This document shows positions 41,416-50,875 of a DNA stretch of 64,000 bases, piece after piece; positions within the stretch are counted from its first letter, which is position 1, and each line of letters opens with the position of its first letter. A program made the translations under genes and the position numbers. The notes beneath the pieces were generated by a model. The model was given only the letters and a program-made list of their open reading frames with translations. It ran no database searches and was not told where the DNA came from. The DNA lies in assembly GCF_003002875.1 (NCBI RefSeq), contig NZ_PVTH01000007.1, positions 1 through 64,000 of the forward strand, given 5' to 3'. Source of the DNA: Arcticibacter pallidicorallinus. Its GTDB lineage: Bacteria; Bacteroidota; Bacteroidia; Sphingobacteriales; Sphingobacteriaceae.

Positions 41416-42819
41416 ATGAAGGTAAGTGATCTCCTGAACCAAAACTTCGGCCTCAATCCCACCAGTCAGCAGCTGGAAGTATTCAAAAAGCTGGAACGCT
41501 TTTTAACCTCTGAGGATCCCAGAGCGTGCTTCGTTATGCGCGGTTACGCCGGAACTGGGAAAACGACAATTATCGGTTCATTGGTCAGGATCTTCCCCAG
41601 ACTGAAGCTGAAGTCTTCTCTTATGGCACCTACGGGGCGGGCGGCAAAGGTTATCAGCAATTACTCCGGCAGAAAAGCTTTTACCATCCACAAGAAGATC
41701 TACCGAAAGAAGAATGCGGCTACCTTGGAAATGGATTTCGTCCTAGGGCATAATATTGCCGAGGATACAATATTTATTGTCGACGAGTCGTCTATGATCT
41801 CGAACGAAGAGGGCGGCTTTGGCAAGCATGGACTGCTTCAGGATCTGATATCCTACGTCTATCAGGGAAAGAACTGCAAGCTCCTTTTGGTGGGAGATAC
41901 GGCACAGCTTCCTCCCGTAGGCTCAGACTCCAGTCCGGCCCTCGATCCCGCGCTGTTGAGGGATGGCTTTGGTCTTCATGTTCACTATCATGAGATGACC
42001 GACGTCGTCAGGCAGCAGAAACTGTCCGGTATCCTGTACAACGCCACCAATTTGCGGGAGCTCATCCGCACTGGGAAAACAGAGTTCCCAAAAATCAAAG
42101 TAACCGGCTATCCGGATATCTATCAAATGACAGGAGAGAAGCTCTCCGAGGGGCTTCACTACGCCTACAGTAAATTTGGGATGGAGAATACCCTCGTGAT
42201 CTGTAGGTCTAACAAAAACGCCAATAACTATAATCTGCAGATCCGTAATCGAATCCTCACCCGCGAGGATGAACTTACCGGTGGCGATTACCTCATGGTG
42301 GTTCGCAATAATTATTTCTGGCTCGAAAAGGAGGAATCTTCGAACGCCTTTATCGCCAACGGCGACATCGCCAAAGTTCGGAAGGTCCGAAATATCCAGG
42401 AGCTTTACGGATTTCGCTTTGCCGACGTCGTGCTCGATTTTATCGACTACCCCGATGAAGAACCGCTTAATTGCAAAATCCTCCTGGACACGATCTACGC
42501 AGACGGTCCTGGTCTGAGCAGGGAAGGCGGGCGCCGGTTCTATGAAGAGGTGATGAAAGATTATGCCGACATCCGCGATAAGAATAAGCGAATGGAAGAG
42601 CTCAAGAAAAATCCATACTACAACGCTCTTCATGTGAAGTTCGCCTATGCCGTTACCTGTCATAAAGCGCAGGGCGGACAGTGGGATGCGGTCTTCGTAG
42701 ATCAGGGTTATATGACAGACGAGATGATGAATACTGACTTTCTCAGATGGCTTTACACAGCAGTTACACGGTCTGTTAAAGAGCTTTATCTCGTCAACTT
42801 CAGTGAGAAGTTTTTCTAA
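41416..42819 (+). CDS. RecD-like / UvrD-C ATP-dependent DNA helicase
   Basis: A 467-residue superfamily 1 helicase. The start is the ATG at 41416; the frame also has a TTG 12 nt before. Walker A is GYAGTGKTTIIGSL near residues 44-57, Walker B is IFIVDESSMIS near 119-129, and motif III is LLLVGDTAQLPPVGS. The C-terminal UvrD-like domain has FAYAVTCHKAQGGQWDAVFVD and LRWLYTAVTRS (motifs V and VI). It resembles the stand-alone RecD2-type or Pif1-like helicases used in repair, not a RecBCD subunit; recB and recC are absent here. Confidence 0.88.
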   Translation: MKVSDLLNQNFGLNPTSQQLEVFKKLERFLTSEDPRACFVMRGYAGTGKTTIIGSLVRIFPRLKLKSSLMAPTGRAAKVISNYSGRKAFTIHKKIYRKKNAATLEMDFVLGHNIAEDTIFIVDESSMISNEEGGFGKHGLLQDLISYVYQGKNCKLLLVGDTAQLPPVGSDSSPALDPALLRDGFGLHVHYHEMTDVVRQQKLSGILYNATNLRELIRTGKTEFPKIKVTGYPDIYQMTGEKLSEGLHYAYSKFGMENTLVICRSNKNANNYNLQIRNRILTREDELTGGDYLMVVRNNYFWLEKEESSNAFIANGDIAKVRKVRNIQELYGFRFADVVLDFIDYPDEEPLNCKILLDTIYADGPGLSREGGRRFYEEVMKDYADIRDKNKRMEELKKNPYYNALHVKFAYAVTCHKAQGGQWDAVFVDQGYMTDEMMNTDFLRWLYTAVTRSVKELYLVNFSEKFF

Positions 42820-42941
42820 ACAACGCTCATATTTTACAAACCGGAGTAAAAGGATGGTGTTGTTACAGCACAGATCGTCATAGAAATCTCTTATTTGACC
42901 TTTTGACCTGATAAGTCAAATATAAAGTAGAAATTTGCGCC

Positions 42942-43745
42942 ATGTTCAAAAGGCTTTTGTTCTTTTCTATTATTAGCGTTGTATTGCTCCAGGCATGCAG
43001 CAGTATAGAATATAGTCCCAATCAATCCTCCGATTCAAAAAGTCCACGCGATCTAAATAAAAAGGCACTTGCAAGATTGGCAGAAACTCCCGGCGACGAT
43101 ACCATACGCTTCGTGTTAACGGGCGACAGTCAGCGGGAGTACAAAAACGCCGAAAAACTGGTTGATGCGGTAAATAAAATTCCTGGTGTAGACTTCGTTT
43201 TTTTGGCGGGCGATATTTCAGATTTCGGACTTCTTCAGGAGATGGAATGGGTTCACAGTATCTTTTCGAAACTAAAAATGCCTTATATCGGCGTTATTGG
43301 TAACCATGACTTGGTAGCTAACGGAGAAGAGGCTTTTATCAAGATGTTCGGGGAACTAAATTTCAGTTTTGTCTATCAGGGAGTGAAGTTCATAGGCCAT
43401 AACACCAACAGTCGTGAGAGTAAGTTCAATGGCAACGTCCCAGATCTTCCCTGGCTTTCCAGGCAGCTGAAACCCCAGGAGGGAGTAGATGCCTATATTC
43501 CTGTGGCCCACGTACCGCCCGACGGCGTTGATTTCGACCCCCGGTTTGTCGAGGTATATACCCAAATGATTAATCGGTCGCCCAACACGCTTGCCTCACT
43601 TTACGCGCATTCGCATTCGCAAAACGTCTACCACTTCCATGGCGACCCGATCCCTTACCTCGTTACCAATGCTATTGAAAATCGGGAGTTCCTGCTGATA
43701 GAGATCGTTAACGGTCAACTTAATTACAAAAACATTGAATACTAA
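42942..43745 (+). CDS. Metallophosphoesterase lipoprotein
   Basis: A 267-residue calcineurin-like phosphoesterase exported as a lipoprotein (signal to Cys19, VVLLQAC). Metal ligands: LTGDSQ near residue 59, LAGDISDFG near 88-96, IGNHDL near 125-130, AHVPP near 190 and AHSHSQN near 222-228. It would hydrolyse phosphomonoesters or diesters at the envelope. Its stop overlaps the next gene by 11 nt. The -7-like GAAATTTG (42930-42937) ends 4 nt before the ATG. It is followed by an outer-membrane barrel and an LTA-synthase-like enzyme, so a phosphoglycerol-type substrate is conceivable (inference). Confidence 0.87.
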   Translation: MFKRLLFFSIISVVLLQACSSIEYSPNQSSDSKSPRDLNKKALARLAETPGDDTIRFVLTGDSQREYKNAEKLVDAVNKIPGVDFVFLAGDISDFGLLQEMEWVHSIFSKLKMPYIGVIGNHDLVANGEEAFIKMFGELNFSFVYQGVKFIGHNTNSRESKFNGNVPDLPWLSRQLKPQEGVDAYIPVAHVPPDGVDFDPRFVEVYTQMINRSPNTLASLYAHSHSQNVYHFHGDPIPYLVTNAIENREFLLIEIVNGQLNYKNIEY

Positions 43746-44340
43746 ATACCTCATTGGAGCATTGTTTGTCGTCTTTCTGTTGACGCAGCCGAACACAGCC
43801 AAGGCGCAGTTCCCTCAAAGGCTCGTCCCCAAATCTGCGCTAGCGCAATATGCCGGGAGTATCGGTTTCCTCAGTGCAGGAGTAGGTTACGAACTATTCA
43901 AAAACGACAGGGGATCTCTGGATTTTATGTACGGATTTGTTCCCATAAACCAAGGTGGCAGGCTGCATATCAGCACCATTAAATTCGCCTACAGACCTTT
44001 CGAAATTGAGCTGAATGATTGGGCAAAACTTTATCCCGTAAATCCGGGAGCCTTCATTAGCTACCATTTCGGGCCTAAGTTCGACTTTCAGTGGGATAAA
44101 GATACCTACGAAAAAGGATACTACTGGTGGTCAACAGCCCTCCGTCCGCATATTTCCCTGGGTACGGAAGTAAAGATAGATACCCGTAAGGTTGCTCCGT
44201 CTCTGGGCATCAAATCGCTAAGCGTATATTCAGAGTTTAATACCAATGAGCTTTATCTGGTAAGTTACTTTCAGAACGCCGGAGCACTCTCTGTCACGGA
44301 TATTTTCAAACTCGGTTTCGGAGTCCGCGTCGCTTTTTAA
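43735..44340 (+). CDS. Predicted outer-membrane beta-barrel protein
   Basis: A 201-residue exported protein. Signal peptide about 1-24 (ends NTAKAQ). The rest has alternating hydrophobic/aromatic strands with short turns (SIGFLSAGVGYELFKNDR, GSLDFMYGFVPIN, TIKFAYRPFEIEL) and ends in Phe (FGVRVAF), as in outer-membrane barrels. No family is recognised with certainty. The start is TTG at 43735, inside the last codons of the phosphoesterase gene; no ATG is available before the signal peptide. Translational coupling to the phosphoesterase is likely. Confidence 0.7.
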   Translation: MNTKYLIGALFVVFLLTQPNTAKAQFPQRLVPKSALAQYAGSIGFLSAGVGYELFKNDRGSLDFMYGFVPINQGGRLHISTIKFAYRPFEIELNDWAKLYPVNPGAFISYHFGPKFDFQWDKDTYEKGYYWWSTALRPHISLGTEVKIDTRKVAPSLGIKSLSVYSEFNTNELYLVSYFQNAGALSVTDIFKLGFGVRVAF

Positions 44341-44365
44341 AAATCCGGATCTTATTTAGTTACGC

Positions 44366-44373
44366 TATATTTG
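44366..44373 (+). promoter_or_regulatory. -7 promoter box of the LTA-synthase-like gene
   Basis: TATATTTG fits the consensus and overlaps an in-frame TTG at 44371. The ATG at 44395 is therefore the usable start. Confidence 0.55.
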
Positions 44374-44394
44374 CGGTCTGTTATTCTGATCTTC

Positions 44395-46260
44395 ATGTTT
44401 CGTAATCTCGTCGTTTTACTGCGGTACTTCAGTTTTTGGATTATCTTTTTCTTCCTGGAAAGAGCAGTTTTTGTTCTTTATAATACAGACAAGATAAGCG
44501 AGGAACCGGTTAGCGAAATCATGAAGATCTTCCTTTACGGATTATGGATGGATGCTTCCATGACGGGCTACATCTGCGCGATGCCGCTACTGGCCTATGT
44601 GGTTCTTTGGTTGATTCCGAAGGCCAGTATCCCGGCGAAGATCATTAAAGTATACAGCTACCTGCTGATTGTTCTTTTTTCTATCATCACAGTCATCAAC
44701 TTCAATATTTACCGGGAGTGGGGAACCAAACTTAACTTCCGGGCCTTTGAATTCGCTTTTGGTTCACCGTCAGAAGCCCTGGCCAGCACAGCCTCGTCAC
44801 CGATCCTGCTTACACTCCTCGTACTCGCTGCGCTGGTAACACTATCCATATTTTTATTTCGCTTGATGGTACGATTTGACATTGCTAAACAAGGCAATGT
44901 CTTTCTGAAGCTCGTACTCGGCTTGTTCATCATGGGCTTAAACTTCCTGGCAATACGCGGGGGCTGGCAGCTCTCTCCGATGAACGAGAGTATGGCTTAT
45001 TTCTCCCAAAAACCTATCCTGAATTATGCGGCTGTGAATACGGAGTGGGGCCTTGTTCGCGATATGATGAAAGCTGGATCGACCAACAAGAATGTCTTTG
45101 CATTCTACTCTCCCCAGGAAGCTGAAGCTATCGTAAAGGATTTGTATACGCGCCCCCAGGGAGAAAATATCAGCATCCTGCAAACCGAAAAGCCCAACAT
45201 CGTGCTCATTATCATGGAGAGCCATACCGGCAATGTGGTAGAAAGCCTGGGAGGTGAAAAGGGAGTTAGTCCGGAGATGGAAAAGCTTATCAGCGGGGGA
45301 GTCTTCTTCGATCAGGTATATTCTTCGGGTAGCCGCACCGACAAAGGTGTTGTCTCCGTTCTTAGTGCCTTCCCCGCCCAGGGAAAGCGGAGCATCATGA
45401 AGGAGAACAGCAAGCAGGTTAAGATTCCCGCGTTGTCTTCCACCCTGGCTGACCAGGGCTATTCTACTTCCTTTTATTATGGCGGAGAGAGCCGGTTCTT
45501 TAATATGAAATCTTATTTGCTGAGCCATAACTATCAGGAGATAATCGACAAAAACGATTTCGAAAGTAAGGACCTGAGTTCCAAATGGGGTGCCTTTGAT
45601 GGAGCGGTGTACCTCAAGATGCTCGACCAGCTTGGGCAAAAACCATCACCTTTTTTTAGCACCTTCCTCACACTGACCAACCATGAACCGTTCGACTTGC
45701 CGGGCAAGCCGCATTTCCGCGGAGATGATGTTCAAAATAAGTTCCGTAGTACCGCCTTTTATGCAGATTCATGTCTCGGAGCCTTTATCAGGGAGGCGAA
45801 GACCAAAAGTTGGTACAAGAACACGTTGTTTGTAATGGTGGCGGATCATGGACACTATCTACCCCATGAAAATCTGGAAATATCCGATCCAAAGCGCTAC
45901 CGCGTCCCTTTGATTTTCTTCGGAGAGGTGATCAAACCCGAGTTTCGGGGTACGAGGATCGATAAAGTAGGCAACCAAACAGACATTGTCTCCACGCTTT
46001 TGAGCCAGCTAAATATCGATGCTAATGCCTATCCCTGGAGCCGTGATCTGCTGCACCCGCAAACCCGTGATTTCTCTTTCTTCAACTGGGATTATGGCAT
46101 CGGAGTGATCAATAAAACCCAAGCCCTCTCGTATGAAACGGTCGGTAAGAATGTCATCTACAGAGGAAATCAGAGCAACTCCCCGCAGGAAGACGAAGAG
46201 TTACTGAAATCTGGAAAAGCAAGCATGCAGGTGGTCTACCAGCAGTTAATAGATTTCTAG
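44395..46260 (+). CDS. LTA synthase family sulfatase-fold transferase
   Basis: A 621-residue inner-membrane enzyme with five hydrophobic N-terminal segments (to about 190) and a periplasmic sulfatase/alkaline-phosphatase domain. Metal and catalytic parts: NIVLIIMESHTGNVVESL, the SGSRTDKG loop whose Thr fits the nucleophile, TLTNHEPFDLPG, and VADHGHYLPHE with the Asp-His pair. Relatives transfer phosphoglycerol (LtaS, MdoB) or phosphoethanolamine. In a Gram-negative without lipoteichoic acid the acceptor may be a glycan or lipid. The first ATG after the -7 box is at 44395. Confidence 0.85.
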   Translation: MFRNLVVLLRYFSFWIIFFFLERAVFVLYNTDKISEEPVSEIMKIFLYGLWMDASMTGYICAMPLLAYVVLWLIPKASIPAKIIKVYSYLLIVLFSIITVINFNIYREWGTKLNFRAFEFAFGSPSEALASTASSPILLTLLVLAALVTLSIFLFRLMVRFDIAKQGNVFLKLVLGLFIMGLNFLAIRGGWQLSPMNESMAYFSQKPILNYAAVNTEWGLVRDMMKAGSTNKNVFAFYSPQEAEAIVKDLYTRPQGENISILQTEKPNIVLIIMESHTGNVVESLGGEKGVSPEMEKLISGGVFFDQVYSSGSRTDKGVVSVLSAFPAQGKRSIMKENSKQVKIPALSSTLADQGYSTSFYYGGESRFFNMKSYLLSHNYQEIIDKNDFESKDLSSKWGAFDGAVYLKMLDQLGQKPSPFFSTFLTLTNHEPFDLPGKPHFRGDDVQNKFRSTAFYADSCLGAFIREAKTKSWYKNTLFVMVADHGHYLPHENLEISDPKRYRVPLIFFGEVIKPEFRGTRIDKVGNQTDIVSTLLSQLNIDANAYPWSRDLLHPQTRDFSFFNWDYGIGVINKTQALSYETVGKNVIYRGNQSNSPQEDEELLKSGKASMQVVYQQLIDF

Positions 46261-46268
46261 GTGCGGCT

Positions 46269-47105
46269 TTAGTCTTCCTGAACCAGTCGGATCTCATAGT
46301 CAGACACCGTGATCAGCCTGTCTTTGTACAGACCACCGATGCTTTTTCTATAGGCCTTCTTGCTAATCTTGAAGCGTTCGTAGATTTCCTCCGGACTGCT
46401 TTTATCACCCAAAGGAATCACACCATTGTATTTCTTCAGCTCTGCCAGCAGTACATCTTTCGTATCCAGGATATGTCCATAGCCGGTAGGCTGCAGCGTC
46501 AGGTCAATCTTGCCTTCTACACGGATTTTCTTGATCCAGCCCTTGCGTATATCGCCTGGCTGAACGTCGTCAAAAACCTCATTATGATAAAGCAGGCCGA
46601 TGTAGCGCTCATTAATAATGGCGTTGAAGCCAAGATCAGTCTCCTCGGAGATCAGCAGACTTACCTCATCACCCTCTTCAAATTCGAAGTTTTTATCTTC
46701 CACATAGTCAGACACGCGCGAAGATGCCAGCATCCGTCCGTTGCTTTCGTCAAGGTACACGTAAACGACATAGCTTTCCCCTTTCTTCATTGGACGCTTC
46801 TGATCACGCTTCGGAACATATACGTCCTTGTCGATGCCAAGGTCAAGATAAGCACCGTCCTCAGATTCGTCGGTTACCTCCAGAAAAGCAAATTCACCTA
46901 CCGTAGCGTAAGGTGTCTGGTTGGTGGCAATGATTTTGCCTTCTTTGTTCAGGAAGGTGAAAACGTTGATCAGATCGCCGGGTTCAGCAACCTTAGGAGC
47001 ATGATTATAAGGCATCATTACTTCCGTTTCTCCGTCTGTCAGCAAAATGCCAACGTCTGTTTTCTGTAAGATTCTGAGGTAATTAAATTTTCCGATGTCT
47101 ATCAT
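46269..47105 (-). CDS. CvfB family S1-domain RNA-binding protein
   Basis: A 278-residue cytosolic protein of the CvfB/YitL family. It has tandem S1-like OB domains (about 1-70; 70-140 with GAYLDLGIDKDVYVPKRDQ; 140-215 with GFNAIINERYIGLLYHNEVF) and a C-terminal winged helix (about 225-275, SSPEEIYERFKISKKAYRKS). CvfB binds RNA in Staphylococcus and affects virulence genes; its role here is unknown. It is convergent with the LTA-synthase-like gene (8 nt apart). A 12-bp hairpin stands just before its ATG. Confidence 0.88.
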   Translation of the reverse strand: MIDIGKFNYLRILQKTDVGILLTDGETEVMMPYNHAPKVAEPGDLINVFTFLNKEGKIIATNQTPYATVGEFAFLEVTDESEDGAYLDLGIDKDVYVPKRDQKRPMKKGESYVVYVYLDESNGRMLASSRVSDYVEDKNFEFEEGDEVSLLISEETDLGFNAIINERYIGLLYHNEVFDDVQPGDIRKGWIKKIRVEGKIDLTLQPTGYGHILDTKDVLLAELKKYNGVIPLGDKSSPEEIYERFKISKKAYRKSIGGLYKDRLITVSDYEIRLVQED

Positions 47106-47114
47106 GCTCTTATG

Positions 47115-47144
47115 TTAATGCACCCAATGGTATGGGTGCATTAA
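47115..47144 (-). promoter_or_regulatory. 12-bp hairpin in the cvfB leader
   Basis: TTAATGCACCCA and its exact reverse complement are separated by 6 nt, ending 9 nt before the cvfB ATG. Without a T tract, it may be an operator or mRNA structure rather than a terminator for the small gene upstream. Confidence 0.45.
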
Positions 47145-47156
47145 ACGCAAAGATAG

Positions 47157-47276
47157 CTACTTTTTCTTTTTTGCCACTATAGGCTCCGGTTTAGATACCG
47201 AATTCTTGCTCGACTGGTAGTCCGACTTTTCTTTCTTTGTTTCCGCTTTGGGTTCTTTTTTCTTGTCTCTGCTCAT
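47157..47276 (-). CDS. Lysine-rich micro-protein
   Basis: A 39-codon frame from the ATG at 47276: MSRDKKKEPKAETKKEKSDY, then QSSKNSVSKP and EPIVAKKKK. It is very hydrophilic and basic. Similar short Lys-rich proteins are common in Sphingobacteriaceae, but I know no function. It lies 51 nt upstream of cvfB on the same strand. Low-complexity frames of this size can arise by chance, so confidence is limited. Confidence 0.4.
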   Translation of the reverse strand: MSRDKKKEPKAETKKEKSDYQSSKNSVSKPEPIVAKKKK

Positions 47277-47803
47277 CTCAATAGGTTTTAATGTTTTTCG
47301 GGTAGAAGAACAACCGCATTACGCAGCATGCTTTCTGATTAAGTTAGTTAAAATTCATGATTATATGCTGATTAATAATTGGTTGTGAAGGCGATTGATG
47401 AGCAGGAGAGGTCGTTGTGAATATCTTAATCACAACTTACCCTCATTTTAGTATATAGGAGCTTTGTATGCAGGCGATAACAGGCCCATAGAAAGCCGTG
47501 ATGAGTCCGACTTTTAACAGTTAAAGTGGGACTCACCACGGCATTTTATCAGGCTGATCAGGGTTTGATTGAGACGAAGTTTAAGGGAGGTGTCTACCAG
47601 GATGATACTCGATACCCTCTTTATAAACAGGCCGGAGATCAAACGGATTGTCCAGTCTGCGCTGGTTTTGCTCAGCTGATGTGCCGATGATATTTATAAG
47701 CATTCTTAAATAGTTTTCCGTTTTTTTGTTTGTTTTTTATAATATCTTTAACAATTATCTAGCGGATACACAAAAACCGGTTTTATTTCGCCTTATCGAT
47801 TCA
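47277..47803. other. Non-coding stretch with repeat copy 2
   Basis: No gene seen. It holds the repeat and hairpin at 47465-47542 and, at its right end, the T-rich promoter region of the receptor gene. A box TATCTTTA (47743-47750) is one base from the -7 consensus; no TTG lies at the right distance. Confidence 0.4.
47465..47542 (-). repeat. 69-nt repeat element, copy 2, with a long hairpin
   Basis: The minus strand from 47533 to 47465 aligns to 311-379. It is part of a large hairpin: GCCGTGATGAGTCCGACTTT (47495-47514) and AAAGTGGGACTCACCACGGC (47523-47542) pair with two mismatches around an 8-nt loop. No T tract follows, so it is not an ordinary terminator. Confidence 0.55.
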
Positions 47804-50245
47804 ATGAAGCAAATTTTTTTGTCTGTTCTATTGGTTTTTCCAACGTTTCTGTCCTTTTCTCAGAAGACACCGAGGGAACTGACTATAAAAGGCCTGATTG
47901 CCGACTCTGTCAATCATCGTGCTCTCGGTTTAGCTACGGTTACTCTCCTTAGGACATCCACTACAAGCAAGGTCAAATCTACCATTACAGATGCAGATGG
48001 AAAATTTGAGTTGTCATATCTCTCACCAGGCGATTATAAACTGACCGTAACATTGCTTGGATACAAGCCTCTCGAGATTCCGGTCCCTAAATCTGAGCCC
48101 ACTTCTGGCAACGCCATTGACTTAAGCACGCTTTATGTTGCCCCAGTTTTGAATGATCTCGGCGTTGTTAATATAAGCGGATTTAGGCCTGTTGTCAATC
48201 AGCAGGCTGACAGAATAATCTATGACGTTCAGGCTGACCCCGAAAGCAAAGCGAACAATGCCTTGGATATGCTTAGGAAAGTGCCTCTCGTTTCGGTCGA
48301 TGGAGCCGAAAATATCCGTCTGAAGGGCGGGAGCAACTACCGCATGTTAATCAATGGAAAGGCTTCCTCGTTGATTTCAAGTAATCCCTCCGACTTACTT
48401 AAAGCTATGCCTGCTGATAATATTGAGAAGATCGAGGTCATTACTACTCCTCCTTCGATGTATGATGCTGAAGGTATCGCAGGTATTATTAATATCATCA
48501 CGCAGCGCAAACTGGGTGAGGGTTATAGCGTAAACTTGACCTCAACCTTCAATACGGTAAACGGATCCTCTGCTAACGTCAATGCGAAGCTGAAGCGAGG
48601 AAAAGTGGGCGTGCAAGGATTTCTGGGTACAGCTCATCCTGTTGAACAAAATGTGGCTACAGGTTATGAGAACGCTATTTGGGGTCCGCTTCCTTCGCAG
48701 CTTTTGCAAGACGGAAGGATGATAAGTGATCGGGAAAATTCTTTCGGCAGTGCGCAGTTCAGCTTTGAAGCAGACAGTCTCAATCTTTTCACTGCCGACC
48801 TGGAATACCATACGGGCGGTTCCAGTCAGCAAACCCAACAGGTGTCCACCTACTTTGACCAGCAAATGCGGATCAACCAATCCTACGAGTTGAAAAATGC
48901 CAGCAGGAACAAATTGAGAGGAACGGATTTTGGCTTTAACCATGAGCATGCTTTCAGGCGTTCGAAAGGACAGCTTTTGACCTCATCATATAAGTACAGT
49001 TACTCCAGGGACGCATTTAGAAATGACGCCACCTACCGGAATCCGGTGAATTACCCCGCATCCGATTTCCTGCAAAATAACAGGTCCGGTTCTAAAGAAC
49101 AGACGGCGCAGATCGATTACGTCCACCCGTTCAAGATCGTTCATATAGAAGTCGGCGCCAAGGGTATTCTCAGAGATAACTTCAGTGATTTTGACCGCCG
49201 GAGTCTAGACATTAATACCGGCGTATATCGGCTGGATTCGGACCAAACTAATGACTTTACCTACAAGCAGAACATCTACAGTTTGTATAATTCTTATCAT
49301 CTCAGATGGAAAGACTGGGATGCGAGGGCTGGCTTGCGCCTGGAACGCAGTAGCGTAGAGGCCGACTTTAGTGCGGCGAATGATCCGATCAGACAACGAT
49401 ATACCAACCTGTTTCCGTCACTATCAGCTCAAAGAAAACTGGATGGGTCAAATAGTCTGAGCCTTGGCTACCAGCAGCGTCTGGAGAGACCAGGGATTCT
49501 TATGCTTAATCCCTTTACAAATTACTCGAATCCCGGATTTCTCAGCTCCGGGAATCCCGATCTTGACGCGGTGCTCAATCATTCAATTGATCTGATTTAC
49601 AGTAATTACGCTAAAAGGCCGTTTACTCTTGGCTTGAATTATACCTTCGCCAACAATACTATAGAGAGCGTAACCCAGGTTGGGGAAGATAAGATTTCGC
49701 GAACAAGCTATCGGAATGTTGGTCAAAGAAGTGCCTTGGGCATGTTAATTAATAGCAATTTTGCTCTAAGCCCTAAGATCCGTACTAATGTTGATGCGCA
49801 GCTAATGCACGTAGCACTCAGTGGTTTTGTCGACGGTCAGGGATACGAAAGCGAAGGTTTTCAATGGCATATATTCTCCAATACGAGATACAGGTTTGAG
49901 AGTGGTTATCGCCTCGGGATAGATGTATCGTATGACAGCAGATACGTGCTCTTGCAAGGGCGGGATAACGATTTTCTTTATTACTCCATCAATGGATCAA
50001 AGGATTTTTTTCAGGACAAAGTGACTTTATCTGTCGCAAGCAGCAATTTTTTCAATAAATACCGACGGCTTGATTTTACAACCAGAGGGAGGGACTTCGA
50101 CCAGAGGCGATTCTATGATATCTACTACCGCCGGTTCAACCTGAGGTTGGTGTATAAGTTCGGAAGACTAAAAGAAGATATTAAGAAGAATCAGCGAGGT
50201 ATCCGTAACGACGACCAGACCAGTGGTCGCAATAATCCGTCGTAA
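47804..50245 (+). CDS. TonB-dependent receptor-like outer-membrane protein
   Basis: An 813-residue protein from the ATG at 47804 (MKQIFLSVLLVFPTFLSFSQ is the signal peptide); the upstream in-frame ATG adds 26 residues that do not look like a signal. A carboxypeptidase-like domain follows (about 30-100, IKGLIADSVNHRALGLATV), then a plug with LRKVPLVSVDGAENIRLKGG and EVITTPPSMYDAEGIAGIIN, and an outer-membrane barrel of the OMP_b-brl_3 type. The C-terminus is a charged tail (KKNQRGIRNDDQTSG) rather than an aromatic end. No partner gene is adjacent; the substrate is unknown. Confidence 0.88.
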   Translation: MKQIFLSVLLVFPTFLSFSQKTPRELTIKGLIADSVNHRALGLATVTLLRTSTTSKVKSTITDADGKFELSYLSPGDYKLTVTLLGYKPLEIPVPKSEPTSGNAIDLSTLYVAPVLNDLGVVNISGFRPVVNQQADRIIYDVQADPESKANNALDMLRKVPLVSVDGAENIRLKGGSNYRMLINGKASSLISSNPSDLLKAMPADNIEKIEVITTPPSMYDAEGIAGIINIITQRKLGEGYSVNLTSTFNTVNGSSANVNAKLKRGKVGVQGFLGTAHPVEQNVATGYENAIWGPLPSQLLQDGRMISDRENSFGSAQFSFEADSLNLFTADLEYHTGGSSQQTQQVSTYFDQQMRINQSYELKNASRNKLRGTDFGFNHEHAFRRSKGQLLTSSYKYSYSRDAFRNDATYRNPVNYPASDFLQNNRSGSKEQTAQIDYVHPFKIVHIEVGAKGILRDNFSDFDRRSLDINTGVYRLDSDQTNDFTYKQNIYSLYNSYHLRWKDWDARAGLRLERSSVEADFSAANDPIRQRYTNLFPSLSAQRKLDGSNSLSLGYQQRLERPGILMLNPFTNYSNPGFLSSGNPDLDAVLNHSIDLIYSNYAKRPFTLGLNYTFANNTIESVTQVGEDKISRTSYRNVGQRSALGMLINSNFALSPKIRTNVDAQLMHVALSGFVDGQGYESEGFQWHIFSNTRYRFESGYRLGIDVSYDSRYVLLQGRDNDFLYYSINGSKDFFQDKVTLSVASSNFFNKYRRLDFTTRGRDFDQRRFYDIYYRRFNLRLVYKFGRLKEDIKKNQRGIRNDDQTSGRNNPS

Positions 50246-50875
50246 GATTTATAGCATTTGTTAAGATCTGGACTCAATCGTTGTTTGTATGCTGCCGCGT
50301 AGAAGTAATTATTTAGCGGGGATGGGCGCGATCAAGTAACATTATCCGTAAAAATAAGTATAAGCATACTCAAGCGCTATTTTCAAACGCCACATACGGA
50401 CTATTTCCCGGGGTTAAGCATAGACATATATCAACTCGCCGAGTGATGTATTCCCTTGAGATAAAGTGGAAACCGTATAGTGTGGATAGCAGCTTCTGTC
50501 AGTATTTCCTCATGCATCTTAAAAAACACCATTAATACTTGTGTTATTTTATTAAAAAGTTTGTATAATTACGAAATAATTTAAAATAGTCCGCTCGGCT
50601 AGGAGATCTGCAAACGGTTTTCAGCACGAACTTTTACAAAAAAGAACTCATGTCAGGTTAAAAATATGTACAACTCCGAATGAGGGTGTTCGTTACCTGA
50701 ACCAATAGGCCAGGGTTTGGAGCAAGGCAGCTGATTCTAACTTACTAGGATGTATGTCGAGGATCTGGTAGTACCCAGAAAGTCACCGTACCCAATTGAC
50801 TGACCTATATTCGGACGAGCGCTCTAAGATTATCCTTCAAGCAATAAAGTTTCTTAATGATTAAATTACTAACAA
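50246..50875. other. 630-nt region without a recognisable gene
   Basis: Both strands have frequent stops. I see only short, incoherent open stretches and no complete promoter. It may hold a decayed gene, but I cannot name one. Confidence 0.35.

Noticed and set aside
41416-42819. RecD subunit of RecBCD
   Set aside because: No recB or recC nearby, and the length of 467 residues fits stand-alone RecD-like helicases.
47215-47240. Third copy of the 69-nt repeat (TAGTCCGACTTTTC)
   Set aside because: Only 12-13 bases agree and the surrounding sequence is the Lys-rich small frame; no extended alignment.
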